Notes: generated from the sequence alone by a model not told the origin. Positions 11,558-23,025 are shown, numbered from the stretch's first letter. The stretch is 64,000 nt of DNA from Pleurotus djamor (GCA_029747585.1 JAPEVF010000053.1:81547-145546), one strand, 5' to 3'. Made by a program: numbers and translations.

Positions 11558-14076
11558 GTCAGTGCCACCAAAACTGGCCGTGTCTTCGCTGAACACAAGC
11601 ACGACGAGGTCGCCGAATTCGAAATGAACAACCACACTTTCTCGACGTTACCCAGCTCCAAGGCTATGCTCAACAAATTGACCAAAGCTGGGACCATCCC
11701 TACTCGGCCAACCGCCGTGGCGGTTGAGTTCACAGACTTGGAGGGATTCATTCCTCGACTGAACAAAGTCTCTCAATCTGTTCATGACGAATGTCAGTGC
11801 TCATATTGTTCTCGCTAATACATATCGTCACCGAAAGTGTCTTAACAGACTTCGAAAAAGAGGAATTGCTTGTCGCGAGAGATTCGGAAACCGCGAAACG
11901 TCCAGGCCAACCTACCAGGACCAATTGTCGCCCCAATATTACCCTTGCCTTTCAATCCTACTGGTGGAATAAGAACGACACGCCCATGTCTTGGACACGG
12001 GTTGAACTTGTCGGCGAGAAGGCCTCGACTGGCAGTACGGACCCTCTGCTCAAAACTGCCTCGTACGTGCACTACTGGCTACTGAGTCGACCCGACCGTA
12101 TGGTGGCGCTCTCATTCCTCACCGCCCAACGTGGCATCACCTTTCTGGTCGCGCCCCAAGGTACCACGACAACCTACACACTCTTTCTTCCCTGGCGTTC
12201 GCCCTCCATCACAAAGATGGTGTTCGCCTTTCTTTATCGTCTCTACGATCCCGGCGAATGGGCTATGCCACGGGTCAGCCGAAGAGTTGATGGAAATGAC
12301 ACCGTCTTTGACGTCCGCACCGATGACACGACGATTTATTTGGGGTTCAAACCTATCTTTGCTAGCGACCCCTTCAGGACACGTACACATGTCTTTGCAA
12401 ATCCCGATCACCCTACCGTTCGGGTTATCAAAAGCCAACTTTCCCGAAATTCGCGACGCTTCCTTGAACGAGAAATTTACAACCACATTCACCGTGATGG
12501 AGACGTTCCTGGAATCCCTCACGTCCATTTTTTCTTCGACTTACCTGCACCCCCAGACGCACTTAGGACGCAGAACATCATCGGGCTACGGGAGCATGGC
12601 TACCCGATAATGATGGCGGCCACTCTGCGTGACGTACTGGAAATTCTATATGATATCCTCGAAGGTGCGCCTCCACGTCGAACCCTTTCCTTGCCGTTAA
12701 GCTGATGCCCAGTCAGTCATGAGGTTTCTCTATTTCACTCATCACGTTTTACACCGCGACATCAGCAAGGGCAATATTCTATTCTTGGTCGAAAGCATTT
12801 CTCCAGAACCTATCCCAGCAGGCGGCAAAGATATTCGCTTCGTTCAACACTTATTATCAGACTCAGCGTTCGTTTCTGTAATTCTATTGAAACCGGATCA
12901 CGAACCGACGCTTCCGTTGCAGGACACCTCCCCATACAACCCGAGCCATGTTGATCGATTTCAATAACTCGGAAATTTTGGGAGCGAAGCAGGCTCACCC
13001 AGAAGTCAAAGAAACAATTCGAACAGTACGTGCTACTTTTGTATTACTTGATCTGAGCTGATGCCACCACATAGGGAACCCCGGGGTTCGTGTCGCGTGC
13101 CGTTGAGCGCAACGGACCTCTACCGTTTGCGAAGTCCAAACCCTCGGACGTACCTGACATCTACGCGGACAAAAACAAAGATCGAATCGACAGTTTCATC
13201 CCATCAACTTCTAATGCACTACCACAGCAATCCACAAAAAAACCCTGGAGGCACGATTTAGAACATGACACCGAATCCGTTTTCTGGGTCCTGTTCGGCT
13301 GCACGACCTTCGAAGGCATTGAAGGAGCTTATCGACAGCTTTGTCTGGACTAGTTTCACAACTAGCTGGTTCTCTCGAGATGCCCTCTTGACTCACATCC
13401 CTCCCAATGCATTTCATTCAAGCTATGCTCCTGCGGTTACCCTGGTGGAGGACATGGCCGAAGTGATTAGACATGACCGGTACTGGCTTCCCGAGCAAGA
13501 TCCACAAAACCGGCCCGAGGTTGCGCTAGATGCCTTCCAACGGCTCATCCTCAACTTTATTATCCAGCAAGGAACCGAGAAGTTTATGAGTATGGAGGTT
13601 GACGCCCGAAACCCACGCGTGCCTGGTTTTGGACCCCGGTCCGTAAGCCTCACAGGTACTCCAGATTTGTTCGAAAGTCTTTCGAAGGAGCAAGACGAAC
13701 TTGGGGCTAAGCGGAAAGGCGAGTCCGCTAATGATGAAGACGTTCGTCCACAGTTTCCCCTCAGTCTCGCCTGTCCAAATAACTTACTTCATCTCATCAT
13801 AGGGATCGACATCCAAGAAGGCCCGTCGCGGTACGACTCATCTGGTGGGTATTTTGCTTATCTTTACGGGGAGCTGCTCTCACTTGTCATGATCAGGACG
13901 GTGACACAGCCGCTGATGCTGGAGAATACGACGCTGCCGGAAACAACACTGACGCACAAGGCTCTGACCAAGCCGAAGCTCAGAACCCCCCGCTGCAGAT
14001 GTGGGAGAAACTCCAGGGTACTCAGAAGATCGTCATAACAGTGGAAAATGGTCGATATGTCCCAAGACTTATGTAA
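11558..14076 (+). pseudogene. FunK1 copy 2, frameshifted in the C-lobe
   Basis: Collinear with copy 1 at protein and intron level. The recognisable part starts around GRVFAEHKHDEVAEFE (11575). I find no in-frame ATG ahead of it, so the start is missing or lies behind an unseen intron. The kinase core is preserved: VLHRDISKGNILFL (exon from 12717) and AMLIDFNNSEILG (near 12945). In the C-lobe the sequence reads to ESVFWVLF in one frame (13294), then AARPSKALKEL in another. Compared with copies 3 and 4, about 11 nt net, covering the YWL codons, are missing at 13296-13298. This is not a homopolymer error. Downstream coding continues with KRKGESANDED, a basic SKKAR exon and an acidic Gln-rich tail, ending with TAA at 14074-14076. 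It is probably a young pseudogene or a truncated kinase. Confidence 0.7.
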
Positions 14077-14536
14077 ACATTGATGGTGACCGCGCATGGA
14101 TGATGTCGATGATTGCCTGTCGCGCCCTTTCTTTACGATGTACGGAACTCTCATCTTACCCATTCCCTTCCCTCACGGAGCCCTTATTTCCTTCCCCCAA
14201 TTCTCACCCCCATCTTTGCTCGATCTTCGATTGTTTCTCGCTTGTTCATGCTCTCCTCGCTATGACTTTGCACCCCAGTCCATCATGCAATCTGGTTTGC
14301 TCTTTCCATCTATCCATTCCCCATCTGTTCGTGGATCTTCAGTGTTCATTCTCACCATATTCAGAATACTCTCCGTGCGACTGTATTTGTGTACCTCATC
14401 TATGTATTTATCCCATGACTCCTCTCGCGCGACCAGCCGGACCTCGCAGCAGCTCGCAGCTCGATATCTAGAAAGTCGAAGGCGAGGAATGACATGATGG
14501 CCAACCCTGACCTACTTTTTTTTTCACTTCGACTTA
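14077..14536. repeat. Spacer between FunK1 copies 2 and 3 (duplicated flank)
   Basis: Second copy of the flank described at 11021-11557: the string CATCTGTTCGTGGATCTTCAG recurs at about 14320-14345. It ends at a T-rich stretch just before the MITE. No gene is seen. Confidence 0.65.
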
Positions 14537-14743
14537 CAGCTAAGTGCAAAATTCTAGACACNTTTTTCGCCGAATTGACACAGTTCGGACTTCGGCTGGG
14601 TTTGTGTCTGTGTTGACACTTTTGGGGGCGGGGGCAGCATTTTCAAAGTCAGTATTCTGGTGAGCCCCCGCGCGGTCTGCGAAATCCTGGAAAGTCCGAA
14701 TTGTGTCAACTCGAAAAATTGTCTAGAATTTTGCACTTAGCTG
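14537..14743. mobile_element. TA-flanked MITE, ~207 bp, with ~55-bp terminal inverted repeats
   Basis: The left end CAGCTAAGTGCAAAATTCTA and the right end TAGAATTTTGCACTTAGCTG are exact reverse complements. The inverted similarity continues inward for about 55 bp (left GACACAGTTCGGACTT, right AAGTCCGAATTGTGTC) with a few mismatches. Both ends are bordered by TA (14535-14536 and 14744-14745), the target duplication of Tc1/mariner-type elements. The core of about 95 bp has no coding potential. The N at 14562 lies beside a T run. The paralogous sequence before FunK1 copy 2 (around 11400) lacks the insert, so it acts as an empty site. It is a non-autonomous element; no transposase gene is in the window. 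Confidence 0.88.
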
Positions 14744-14866
14744 TAATGTTCGAAGTGGTTCTCGTTCTATTCTCCGCCACGTTTATCACGAACCGCGACA
14801 TCAAATCCCAGCTTGGTTGCAGTACAACTCAAACCTATTCCTGGCTTCATCACTACCACTGGACAT

Positions 14867-16589
14867 GGCCGACCCGGTGTTCCAAACTACCTCATCGCCG
14901 CTGATGACGGTGACTACCCTGTGGGACATGCTGGAGATTGCCGTCAGCACGTCAGCCTCCTCGCATCCCTGAATGACTCAGAGTCTCAGCTCTACATCTC
15001 CAACCATGTGCATGAACTGCACTGCGATGTTTAACCCCAAGCTCATGCCGGTCGCTGGTTTCACTGCTTTCCTCGCCATCTTGGAGGAAGCGGGTCCCAT
15101 TCCTTCTCAACCGGAGGTCGTGACCTTTTCGTCGTCAGAGTCCTTCGTCGAGGACTTAAACGAGGCCTGCCAATATGTATACCAAAACTGTAAGCTGGAC
15201 TCGGCTCATTTTATTGTACTTTGACTCAATCAGTATAGATTTCGCAGAAGACGACGCTGTTGAATGTCTGACGGCCCGAGACACAGGATGTACCAGCCGA
15301 GAACACCGTACGACTAAGACCGAGTGTCGTCCCAACATTGCGTTAGCGTTCAAATCTCGCTGGGTAAAACACCACGAAACATGGAGAAAGGGAAAGATCG
15401 GTTCATGGCCATGGACTGAGTTGGTCGGCGAGCGTGCTACCCCAGGTAGCGACAACAAGGAGACTTCAACAATGCAGAAATTTTGGGGGATAGAACAAAG
15501 AGAAACGAAGACAGCGAGCTATCAATAGTCTGTGCCGGTTTTATCGCATCCTGGGTTCTACTGACTGTTTTCTCATTTAGGGAACTCCAGGATTTGTTTC
15601 TCGTGCTGTAGAGAAGAAGGGTCCCCTCCCGTTTTCCCCAAGAATATTGGTGCCGGACATACCTTCCGCCCCCGTAATCTACGCAAACGCTCACCCCGCC
15701 CGAGTCGCCATGTTTCCCTCTTCCCTCTCTCATGAAGTTCCCCAAGAACCCAAAGAGGGAAATGCTAAAGCTTGGAGGCATGATCTTGATCACGATGCGG
15801 AATCTGTATTTTGGCTGTTGTTTTACTGGCTAGTTTCTGCACAACCTCTTGGAAAAGCCCGTGAACGTATCAGGCCCTATTTCCTGAGCTGTTTTACCGA
15901 AGGCTGGGCAGCTAGACACTGTATGGTCTCGGGCCTCATGAACAAGAGCTTTTTCCACTCTAGTCTCTGGCCTGCCGTCGATTTGCTGCAAAGCCTAGCC
16001 GATGTGATCACGCCTGACAGATCCTGGCTCTCGGAACAGGATCCTCGCAACCGTGCTGAATATACTCTAGAAGCCTCGCAGCGGCTTATTCTCACTTTCT
16101 TCCTTGCAAACGACAAGGCTGAATTCATGACTACTCCAATCGATGTAGAGAACCCACGCGTCTCCGAAACACATCCCCAAGTCAGCGAGAGCTGTCGCCC
16201 AGCTATTATGGATCTTTTGAAGGCTCAAACTTGCGCTAAGCGGAAGGGCGACGACCAGACTCATGCCAATGTTTGTATCTCCTTCTCTACCCATTGTGGT
16301 TAGTACTTATCAACACTATCTCGTCAGAAGAGGCCTCGCCTCAAAACACGACCCTCGGAGGCTTCGTCAGTCAACAGCGATCTGCACCAACACGGTGATA
16401 GCGATGATGACGACGACAGTGATAATGACAATGAGGATGAGGATGAGGATGAAGATGACAGAGCACCAGGTCCCCCAGATGATGGAGAACTTGAAATATG
16501 GGAGGCCCTCCAACCCGGCCAGAAGATAATTATCTGTTGGGACNGAATTCGCGATGAAATATGTCACAAAAGTTGTCGACGAAACTTAA
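14867..16589 (+). pseudogene. FunK1 copy 3, kinase core deleted
   Basis: The N-terminal part (VAGFTAFLAILEEAGPIP, then an intron and YFAEDDAVECLTARD) and the segment WPWTELVGERA align with copies 1 and 2. The sequence then jumps from ATPGSDN (about 15450) to QKFWG (about 15480), which corresponds to the residues just after DFNNSEILG. About 0.9 kb, including the HRD catalytic loop and the LIDFNNSE segment, has been lost. Downstream the C-lobe is complete: GTPGFVSRAV, HDLDHDAESVFWLL, DRSWLSEQDPRN, a KRPR basic patch and a very acidic tail (DDDDDSDNDNEDEDEDEDD). The N at 16544 shifts frame close to the end; skipping it gives a copy-1-like terminus with TAA at 16587-16589. Any product could not be an active kinase, but the C-lobe/tail half may still be expressed. 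The start is uncertain. Confidence 0.75.
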
Positions 16590-16864
16590 ACACCACTTAA
16601 CACGGTTTTCTATGTACGCTTCGCGTTTTTGATGATGGGTCATGGAGGGACGATAGGAGTCATCTCCTGAACTTATTCCTAGGCCTATCGAAATTGTAGT
16701 TTCCAACGTTAATAACTGGCACGCCGACTTCAACATGAATGATGATTGAACTCGAACTCACACAACTCATCGACTACGACGCCCTACTTGAATATTTTCG
16801 AGGTCGGTATGAACACAGTCGTAAAACAATATTGAGTATCGTCCCGATATTACTACCCTTTCCT
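16590..16864. other. Short spacer between FunK1 copies 3 and 4
   Basis: Mostly unique sequence. It may contain a badly decayed N-terminal part of copy 4, which I cannot align with confidence. Confidence 0.4.
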
Positions 16865-18575
16865 TTCAGGCCTGCCCCACTGGAAAAATCACCTAGAGGT
16901 CGCAGAAAAGTCCATTTCTTAGTCGTGGACTGGATCAGCTGGCGGGAAAGCTTCTGATGCCGCGACGGAGACTCAAAGTTGCTTCTTATTGCTCCAACTG
17001 GTTACTTGCTCGACCTGATCGGATGGCTCTATCCTTCCGAATCCTTACTTCTGCCCAAGGTGTCACGTTTCTTGTAGTCTCTCAAGGGTCCCCCGTATGC
17101 CATACTTTGCTTCTGGCCTGGGACCCCTTTTCTCAGAGGTGATTCTATTGTCTGTATGATCCCGGAACATGGGCCAGCCGCGTGTTTTTCCGTACGCTAG
17201 TTGGACAGAAAACCAACAGGAAACCCGCTTCGAGCTCGCGGTCGGTAATGCCACTTACCACCAGGGGTTTCAACGCATCTTCACGAGCAACCCCTTTACC
17301 CATGTCTTTACCAATCCAAGGCTCGAACGCGTCAGGAGTCATTACCGCGCTCCAGTGCCAACTTCCTCGGAGTTCAAGACGCTTTATTGCAAAAGACATC
17401 CGCACACAGATCCACCGCAGCTGGAGCCTGGCGTTTCACCCGTTTCTGTATCCGACGAAGGCAGAGAGTACCATCTGCTCGGAATAGGAGAATATAGCCA
17501 TACAATCATGAAGCCAGCAACGTTGAGTGATGTGCCAGAGATTTTATTCGACGTTCTCGAAGGTGTGAGCCCCGTGTCTTACTTCATCATCACTGACTCA
17601 ACGCTTTAAGCTTCAGTGATGAAATATTTATACGTTGATCGGCAGGTTTTTCACCGTGGCATCAGCAAGGGGAATGTCCTATCCTTGAAAACACCCATAG
17701 TTCCTAAGTCTGACCCAAACGACCACAACGGAATTCGTTTCATCCAACGCCTGTTGGATTCCAAGTGCGCACATACAAGTTCTCTTCCAATTTAGAACTC
17801 ACCTTCCATCCCAGAGCACACCCACACGCTACCCAAACGATGCTAATCGACTATAACAATTCGGAATTTTTGCCAGTGGGAGAAAGGGGAGATCAAAGTT
17901 CCGAAGGCCATCGTCGAACGGTCGGTCGAATTTTACTATCGGTCGATTTTTATTGAGCAATTCATTGTTTAGGGGACACCAGGATTCATGTCTCGTGCTG
18001 TGGAGAACGGTGGACCCCTCCCGATTACTGAATCCTTCGTCGAAGCGCCTCCGATCCCAGTCGCTCACGCTGACTACAAGAAACTATACCCGGATCGAGT
18101 CAGAGACTTCCCCCCATCACACTCCCAGGACCAGCCCCAGGATCCTAAGGCCAGAGCTTGGAGACATGATCTTGAGCACGATTCGGAATCTGTTTTCTGG
18201 GTGTTATTCTATTGGTTAATGGTTGCACGACCACTCGGGAAAACACCTGAACCCATTCCTCTCCATGTCTGGAGTGCTTTCGTCGACGACTGGAACGCTA
18301 GACACAGTCTTATCTCCGGCCTCATAAGTCACAAGTCTTTCCACAGTACCTTCGGCCGTGCTGTCCCTCTACTATGGAGCCTCGCTAAGGTGATCGCGCC
18401 CGATAGGTCCTGGCTTTCAGAGGATGACCCACGCAACCATGCGTTGTATACTTTGGAGGCATTTCAGCGGCTTGTCCATAATTTCATCGTTGCGAATGAA
18501 GCCCAAGGATTTATGGGTACGCCAATCGATGTAGAAACTCCTCGCGTCCCAGATAGAGTATACCCCATGGCATAG
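16865..18575 (+). pseudogene. FunK1 copy 4, decayed, catalytic Asp lost
   Basis: Homology begins at HWKNHL (16870), matching WKNHL of copy 1, but is broken by a stop and frame changes near 16915-16960 and again near 17145. Recognisable pieces follow: NWLLARPDRMALS, FTSNPFTHVF, then after an intron VFHRGISKGNVLSL. Here the catalytic Asp of HRD is Gly. Next come TMLIDYNNSEF and an intact C-lobe frame from GTPGFMSRAV through HDLEHDSESVFWVLFYWL and DRSWLSEDDPRN. The frame stops soon after DVETPRVPD (TAG at 18573-18575), without the basic patch and acidic tail of the other copies. This is a pseudogene by several independent criteria. It is useful as the outgroup copy that shows what copy 2 lost. 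Confidence 0.8.
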
Positions 18576-18965
18576 GCGGAAGCTGTAGTCCCATCGCCAT
18601 GGATATTTCGAGGGCCTTTGTCGGATGCTTGGAATAACCCCTTCGTACAATCCATGTAGCCCAAAATGATCGATCCGGGAAGTAACATTGGCACCGCAAA
18701 TCCAAACGTAGCTGGACCAGCTCCAAGCGAAGGGAGTCTCACTACCTAAATAATGAGACGACAAGATAAATAAAGTGTATCCTACAATTCTACGAAAATA
18801 CAGTACAATGATGCGGACAAATATGTGCCTTCGAAGTGGTATCTACACCTAAAAAATACCGTTCCTTGAATGATTCGAAAGCGAATAACAAAAAGGCATG
18901 AAGGAGATTCTAACAAATGAATGTCCAAGATGATGCAAATGCGAAGGCAAGGCAAAGTCAGCGTA
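18576..18965. other. Junction between FunK1 relic and 7TM gene B
   Basis: Unique sequence replaces the expected FunK1 tail. On the minus strand, 18464-18742 has an open frame with one hydrophobic stretch (FAVPMLLPGSIILGY). It matches no family I know and overlaps the FunK1 C-lobe antisense, so I do not call it a gene. The rest is 3' flank of 7TM gene B. Confidence 0.4.
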
Positions 18966-20759
18966 TCAAACGGTCTTATGTCGTGAAGGTGGTTTGTAGA
19001 ACGTATCGTTACTGTCCGTCGAAGGTAACCGGTCGTAGCTCCCACCACCACCGCTGGCATCCACCCACCCTCTGTGCCTGCGCGGTCGATCATGGGAGGA
19101 CGGCGGTATACCCAGCGAATTGACGGCAGCTACGATGAAGCTACGTTTGCTGGGACTGACATCGTCACCTCCACCCCTTATCCGATTGTCACTGATATCA
19201 GCACCCAGCATCATCACCGAACTACCCCAACGGGAATCAAAAGCCATTTCCTCGTCCGCACCTGCCATTTTCTTGGCTTGTGAATCCGCATGATGGTAAT
19301 ACTTGGGCTCCTTGGAAGGTCGAATTGTTGGGCTATCCAGGGTGGAAGACGAAGATCCTCCACGAAGATGGAGTGGACGCGTTGCAAGATTTTTATATCT
19401 GCATTCATCGGTGATGGGCTTCGGGAGGCAGAAGAACCATGTGTAGAAAATGTCGAGCTGACTACCGAAGACGATGACGGCTATGGCAGGCACTTCATGG
19501 TGGACGAGCGACCATCAGCGCTTGATGTGAGCATTGAGAATAAGAGGGAAACTTACGGAACCCCAGGAAGACACTAAAATTTGCCCCGTGTTTCTTCTTA
19601 TCCACATACAAAAATCCCATCCTATACAATGAACGCTGTGAGTGGCGGTAGGGGAGATTTTGTAAAAAGACGACTCACACGATGGTCATGCAGGCAAAAG
19701 CAGTAAACAGGATGAGACGCACGACGATGGCGATGGCATGCATTGGCGTTCTACTCGTGTACTCACGGTACTTCTGATATAGAATAGAAGTGATAGCGAC
19801 TGAGAAAGAAGGTCAGGTCCCATCAAACGATAATAGTTGAGTGCTCTCACTTTCGACTCCAATTCCTAAACAGAGAAGACCAGAAACGATACTGAAAGAC
19901 ACGTTTCCTCTGTGATGGAGTTGTTGAGTTGCAGATCAAAACGGATGAGGTGGGACGTACGGCACATCCGATTTGAAGTCACAGTACATCCAACACTCTG
20001 CAAGCTGGACTTGGTCATCAGTGTGCACTATGCCATACTATGGGAAATTCAATGACAATTCGGAACACGATAAAGTACATTCAATCGAAACTTACTGAGA
20101 GTGTCACAACGAAGAAAACGATTTCGAATGCGTATGGCATGACCAGCAACTAGAGAATCTCAATATAAGTCACGGAAATGGGGGTTGTGATATTTTTGCC
20201 TACTATGGTATCTTTGAGAATCGGGTGCTTGGTTTCGACGTTCGACAGAACTGATCGGACCGAGAACCATGTCTGTATTTGGTTTCAGCTCGTGGTGACC
20301 AAGGGATGAATGAATGGGACGAACATGAATAATCAAGGCCAATGTCGAGCTCGCTGTCCTGGAGGAGGATGAGGCCGTGGGAGGACGATGATGGGGTACA
20401 ACTCACATCGTCGGTGCTGCATAGATCAAGCTCGCTTGGACAAGACATAACTTTTTGCTTGAAACGTCCCCTTCAGCGATACGATCTTCGTCTCCAGCAA
20501 GAAAGAGTAGCACGTATGAAACACAAGAAATCATCCAAGTCAGGCAAAAGTTTATCCACACAGGATGCCTTTTGATTTTCTTGGAGAGGAAGACTGTCCA
20601 AAGGATCAGCGTAAATCCAGCCCATCCGAAGAGTTGTAGCGCGATGAAGGCTTTAGTGAGATTCTTGTCATGCATCTTTTCACCACCACCCGATCGTGGC
20701 TGTATTGAAGGAGGAAGGGGAACCCCGTCATCGAGGGTGGGAACGGCGTCGAGGAACAT
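18966..20759 (-). CDS. Seven-transmembrane receptor-like protein B
   Basis: Paralogue of gene A (5535-7057) with the same exon logic, encoded on the opposite strand. Exon 1 (ATG at 20759) has a hydrophilic N-terminus, helix 1 (IALQLFGWAGFTLILWTVFL) and helix 2 with HPVWINFCLTWM. The loop ends KKLCLVQASLIYA and is followed by a GTGAGT donor. Later exons give TLALIIHV, VMPYAFEIVFFVV, the Cys-rich loop CWMYCDF, SIVSGLLCLGIGV, RLILFTAFAC and PAIAVIVFGSQLDIFYTWFF. The cytoplasmic tail is about 140 residues, Ser/Gly/basic-rich, and ends at TGA 18966-18968. The tail is far longer than in gene A, which suggests different coupling or regulation. A GPCR-like role is inferred from topology only; no ligand can be named. 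Confidence 0.78.
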
Positions 20760-22870
20760 GATGATGACAGATACAAAGGGTGACCTTGAACGAAAGGTGT
20801 AACGAGAGGAGACGGACCAGCCTTGAACGAACGATAGAAAGGAGCGGGTAAGGACGCCAGGGATGCGTTGGAGTGGCGTCCGGGTGGGCGTCGAGGGAGG
20901 AAGAGACGAGGGCCGAGGAACTCTGCATCACTGGGGATAGTTGATATTTGACTACTCACGCCTTGTCTACCGAGCTCCATGTGAGCGTGGCAGAGCAAAT
21001 TCGTGATGGGGTGATGCCAACAACCAACCCGTCAGAGGTCATCGAAGAAGCCAAAATCCCAAGGCCAAAGGGTGAACGGGACCTCCTCAGCGTCGTTGAT
21101 CCTGTTGGTATGGCCTCGAAGGGATCGGTACGAGAAAATGTCGGTAAGGGTCGAACCGTCTGTCTGTCTGAGTGCAAAGACAGCTCCCTGGTACGTGGTG
21201 ATGATTCCTTTGTAATGATCAAACCTTGAAAAAGATCCGAGCGTGGTTGACATGGGAGAACTGCAATCAGCGATTCTATTCAGCAGGTGCGCCGAGAGCC
21301 ATTGGTCGTAAACGACGATTAATGGATCACGCAGCAGCGCTCCTTGTACGAAAGTGCTGCGTGCCAGCACATCGTTTGTAAAGGGCGGCATATTGATGCG
21401 TACGCAGGACTCCTCAGGCTACATAAGACTGAGGAATCAAATCTTCGTTGCGGCCATCATACATCATCAGCATATCATGCGACCTTGTCTTGCTTCAAGT
21501 CTACTCGGACAATATTCAGTCTCACGAATCAGAGAAAGGTTTCGCAGAGCCACCCCGCCAGATAAAAGCAGCATCTATTGTATCTAGAGTATGATATTCA
21601 GAAACATTTTGAATCCTTGGGGATTGGGCGTAACGGGGACATACCGCAGCAATGGATTTCCGATACGAGCCCCAGGGAGTCACCGTCCTATTCAATCAGA
21701 ATCCTGATATCAGTGACTTCGGGTCGCGTAGTAGCTTCGAGTTGGCTTCGAGGTTTCTAACGGAGCACGGCGTCGTCACTAGTATGCTGCGATGCGTGAC
21801 GTGAGTTACAACTCGTGGTCACAGGTCACGCCCTCATTGAACCTGGCCAGAACCACCCCTCTCCCTTTCTGCAAGAAGAAAACCTCCACCCTATTAATGT
21901 ATCCCGGGGAACCATATCCTAAGAGCTACAACTGTGTCTCTTTCTCCATTTGTGTGGGATTTTTCTTCAAAAGCCCGGGACACTCCCTTCGGACTACTGA
22001 CTGCGGTGCACCAACTGAAACTTGAAAGCGAACATCCTTGGGCACCTATCACAAAATCTCAAGGACGAAACGCGAAAGACTTATCCACAAATCTCTGGCC
22101 TCGTTCCGAACTTTCTTGTAATATTGATGCCCTTTCTTGGTCCGTCCTTGCTGGATTCCGCTGCACGTTTGCCTTTCCCATGTCTTTATCGAAAAACTCG
22201 CGTGGGCAACCCATATTGACGAACCGAATAGAGGGCCAAATGATCAGAACGCCAATTTCGCACTTCTCGTTTCTCCTTTTCTTCCACTCAATCGGCGCCT
22301 GCCCTTACGCTTTGGACGTGTGGCTTTCATATGGTACCCCATATCCCTAACATCCGGTGCAAGTCGACCAATCGAACGCGGTTCCTCATCACAGGCTGTC
22401 TAATCTACCCTGACATTCTTTCTTACCACCAAACACCTTCACGGAAACTCAAGCTCAAAGCTCCCTCCCCCATCAGAAATCCGTACTCCCGCCTCATGCT
22501 GCCTATAGACCCGCCACAAATGGAAGTCGTCTAAATAACCTTCCCTCGCCGCCCGTTCGTATCGTAACGCAACTTTCCAGAACCTCTCATGCACACTCTT
22601 ATCGCTATACTTGTAGCTCAAAGGTCACGCTAAAATAGTACAGGTCGCGAATATGCTCTGAGATAGGTGGAACATCGCGTGTCGACAATGCCGAAGCGTC
22701 TCGCCTTGCCACCCTTGTCTACGAATTAACTTCCCAACGGGCTCTTCTCACCGATTCATCGCACTCATCGCTACACGAGTCGATGGAGAATGAATAATTC
22801 TACTCCTTTACGAGCTTAGCACGATTTCTCGAAGTAGTGAGCTAGGTATTGCGCAAAACGAGACGACCGG
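20760..22870. other. Gene-poor interval, one weak minus-strand frame
   Basis: About 2.1 kb between 7TM gene B and the secreted-protein cluster. The best frame is minus 21032-21391 (119 codons with its own ATG). It lacks a signal peptide, domain or clear splice partner and overlaps a plus-strand frame of similar length, so neither is called. The remainder (21400-22870) shows only short frames. No RNA gene is recognised. Confidence 0.45.
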
Positions 22871-22876
22871 GAATTG

Positions 22877-22882
22877 TATAAA
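22877..22882 (+). promoter_or_regulatory. TATA box of secreted protein gene 1
   Basis: TATAAA lies about 25-30 bp before the conserved leader CTACAACGACAGGAAAC. Similar ATAAAA strings stand in the same place before gene 2 (24663-24668) and gene 3 (about 25508-25513). The shared spacing supports a common core promoter. Confidence 0.65.
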
Positions 22883-22894
22883 GGCCACTCGTGC

Positions 22895-22936
22895 ACGACC
22901 TACAACGACAGGAAACTAGTTCACCTACTTGCCTAT
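22895..22936 (+). promoter_or_regulatory. Conserved leader (5'UTR exon) of secreted protein gene 1
   Basis: The stretch CGACCTACAACGACAGGAAA followed by CTAGTTCACC and CCTAT recurs, with minor changes, before genes 2 and 3. It ends at a GTAAGT donor. A matching acceptor lies 68 nt downstream (CTGTAG, ending 23004), just before the coding ATG. I infer a non-coding first exon. Confidence 0.7.
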
Positions 22937-23025
22937 GTAAGTTCCTCCTCCACCACCATGGCGAATTACATGGACTGACTTGCCCTCCTTTCATTCCTCT
23001 GTAGAAACCAACCGACCAAACAACA

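Noticed and set aside
14554..14736. A 60-codon minus-strand frame within the MITE
   Set aside because: It lies wholly in the inverted repeats and core of a non-coding element and contains an N; nothing suggests a protein.
18464..18742. A minus-strand membrane protein antisense to the FunK1 copy 4 tail
   Set aside because: Only one hydrophobic stretch, half of it antisense to the kinase C-lobe, and no splice partner or family match.
21032..21391. A 119-codon minus-strand gene upstream of 7TM gene B
   Set aside because: It has an ATG but no motif, and a plus-strand frame of similar length overlaps it. Length alone is not enough in GC-balanced fungal DNA.
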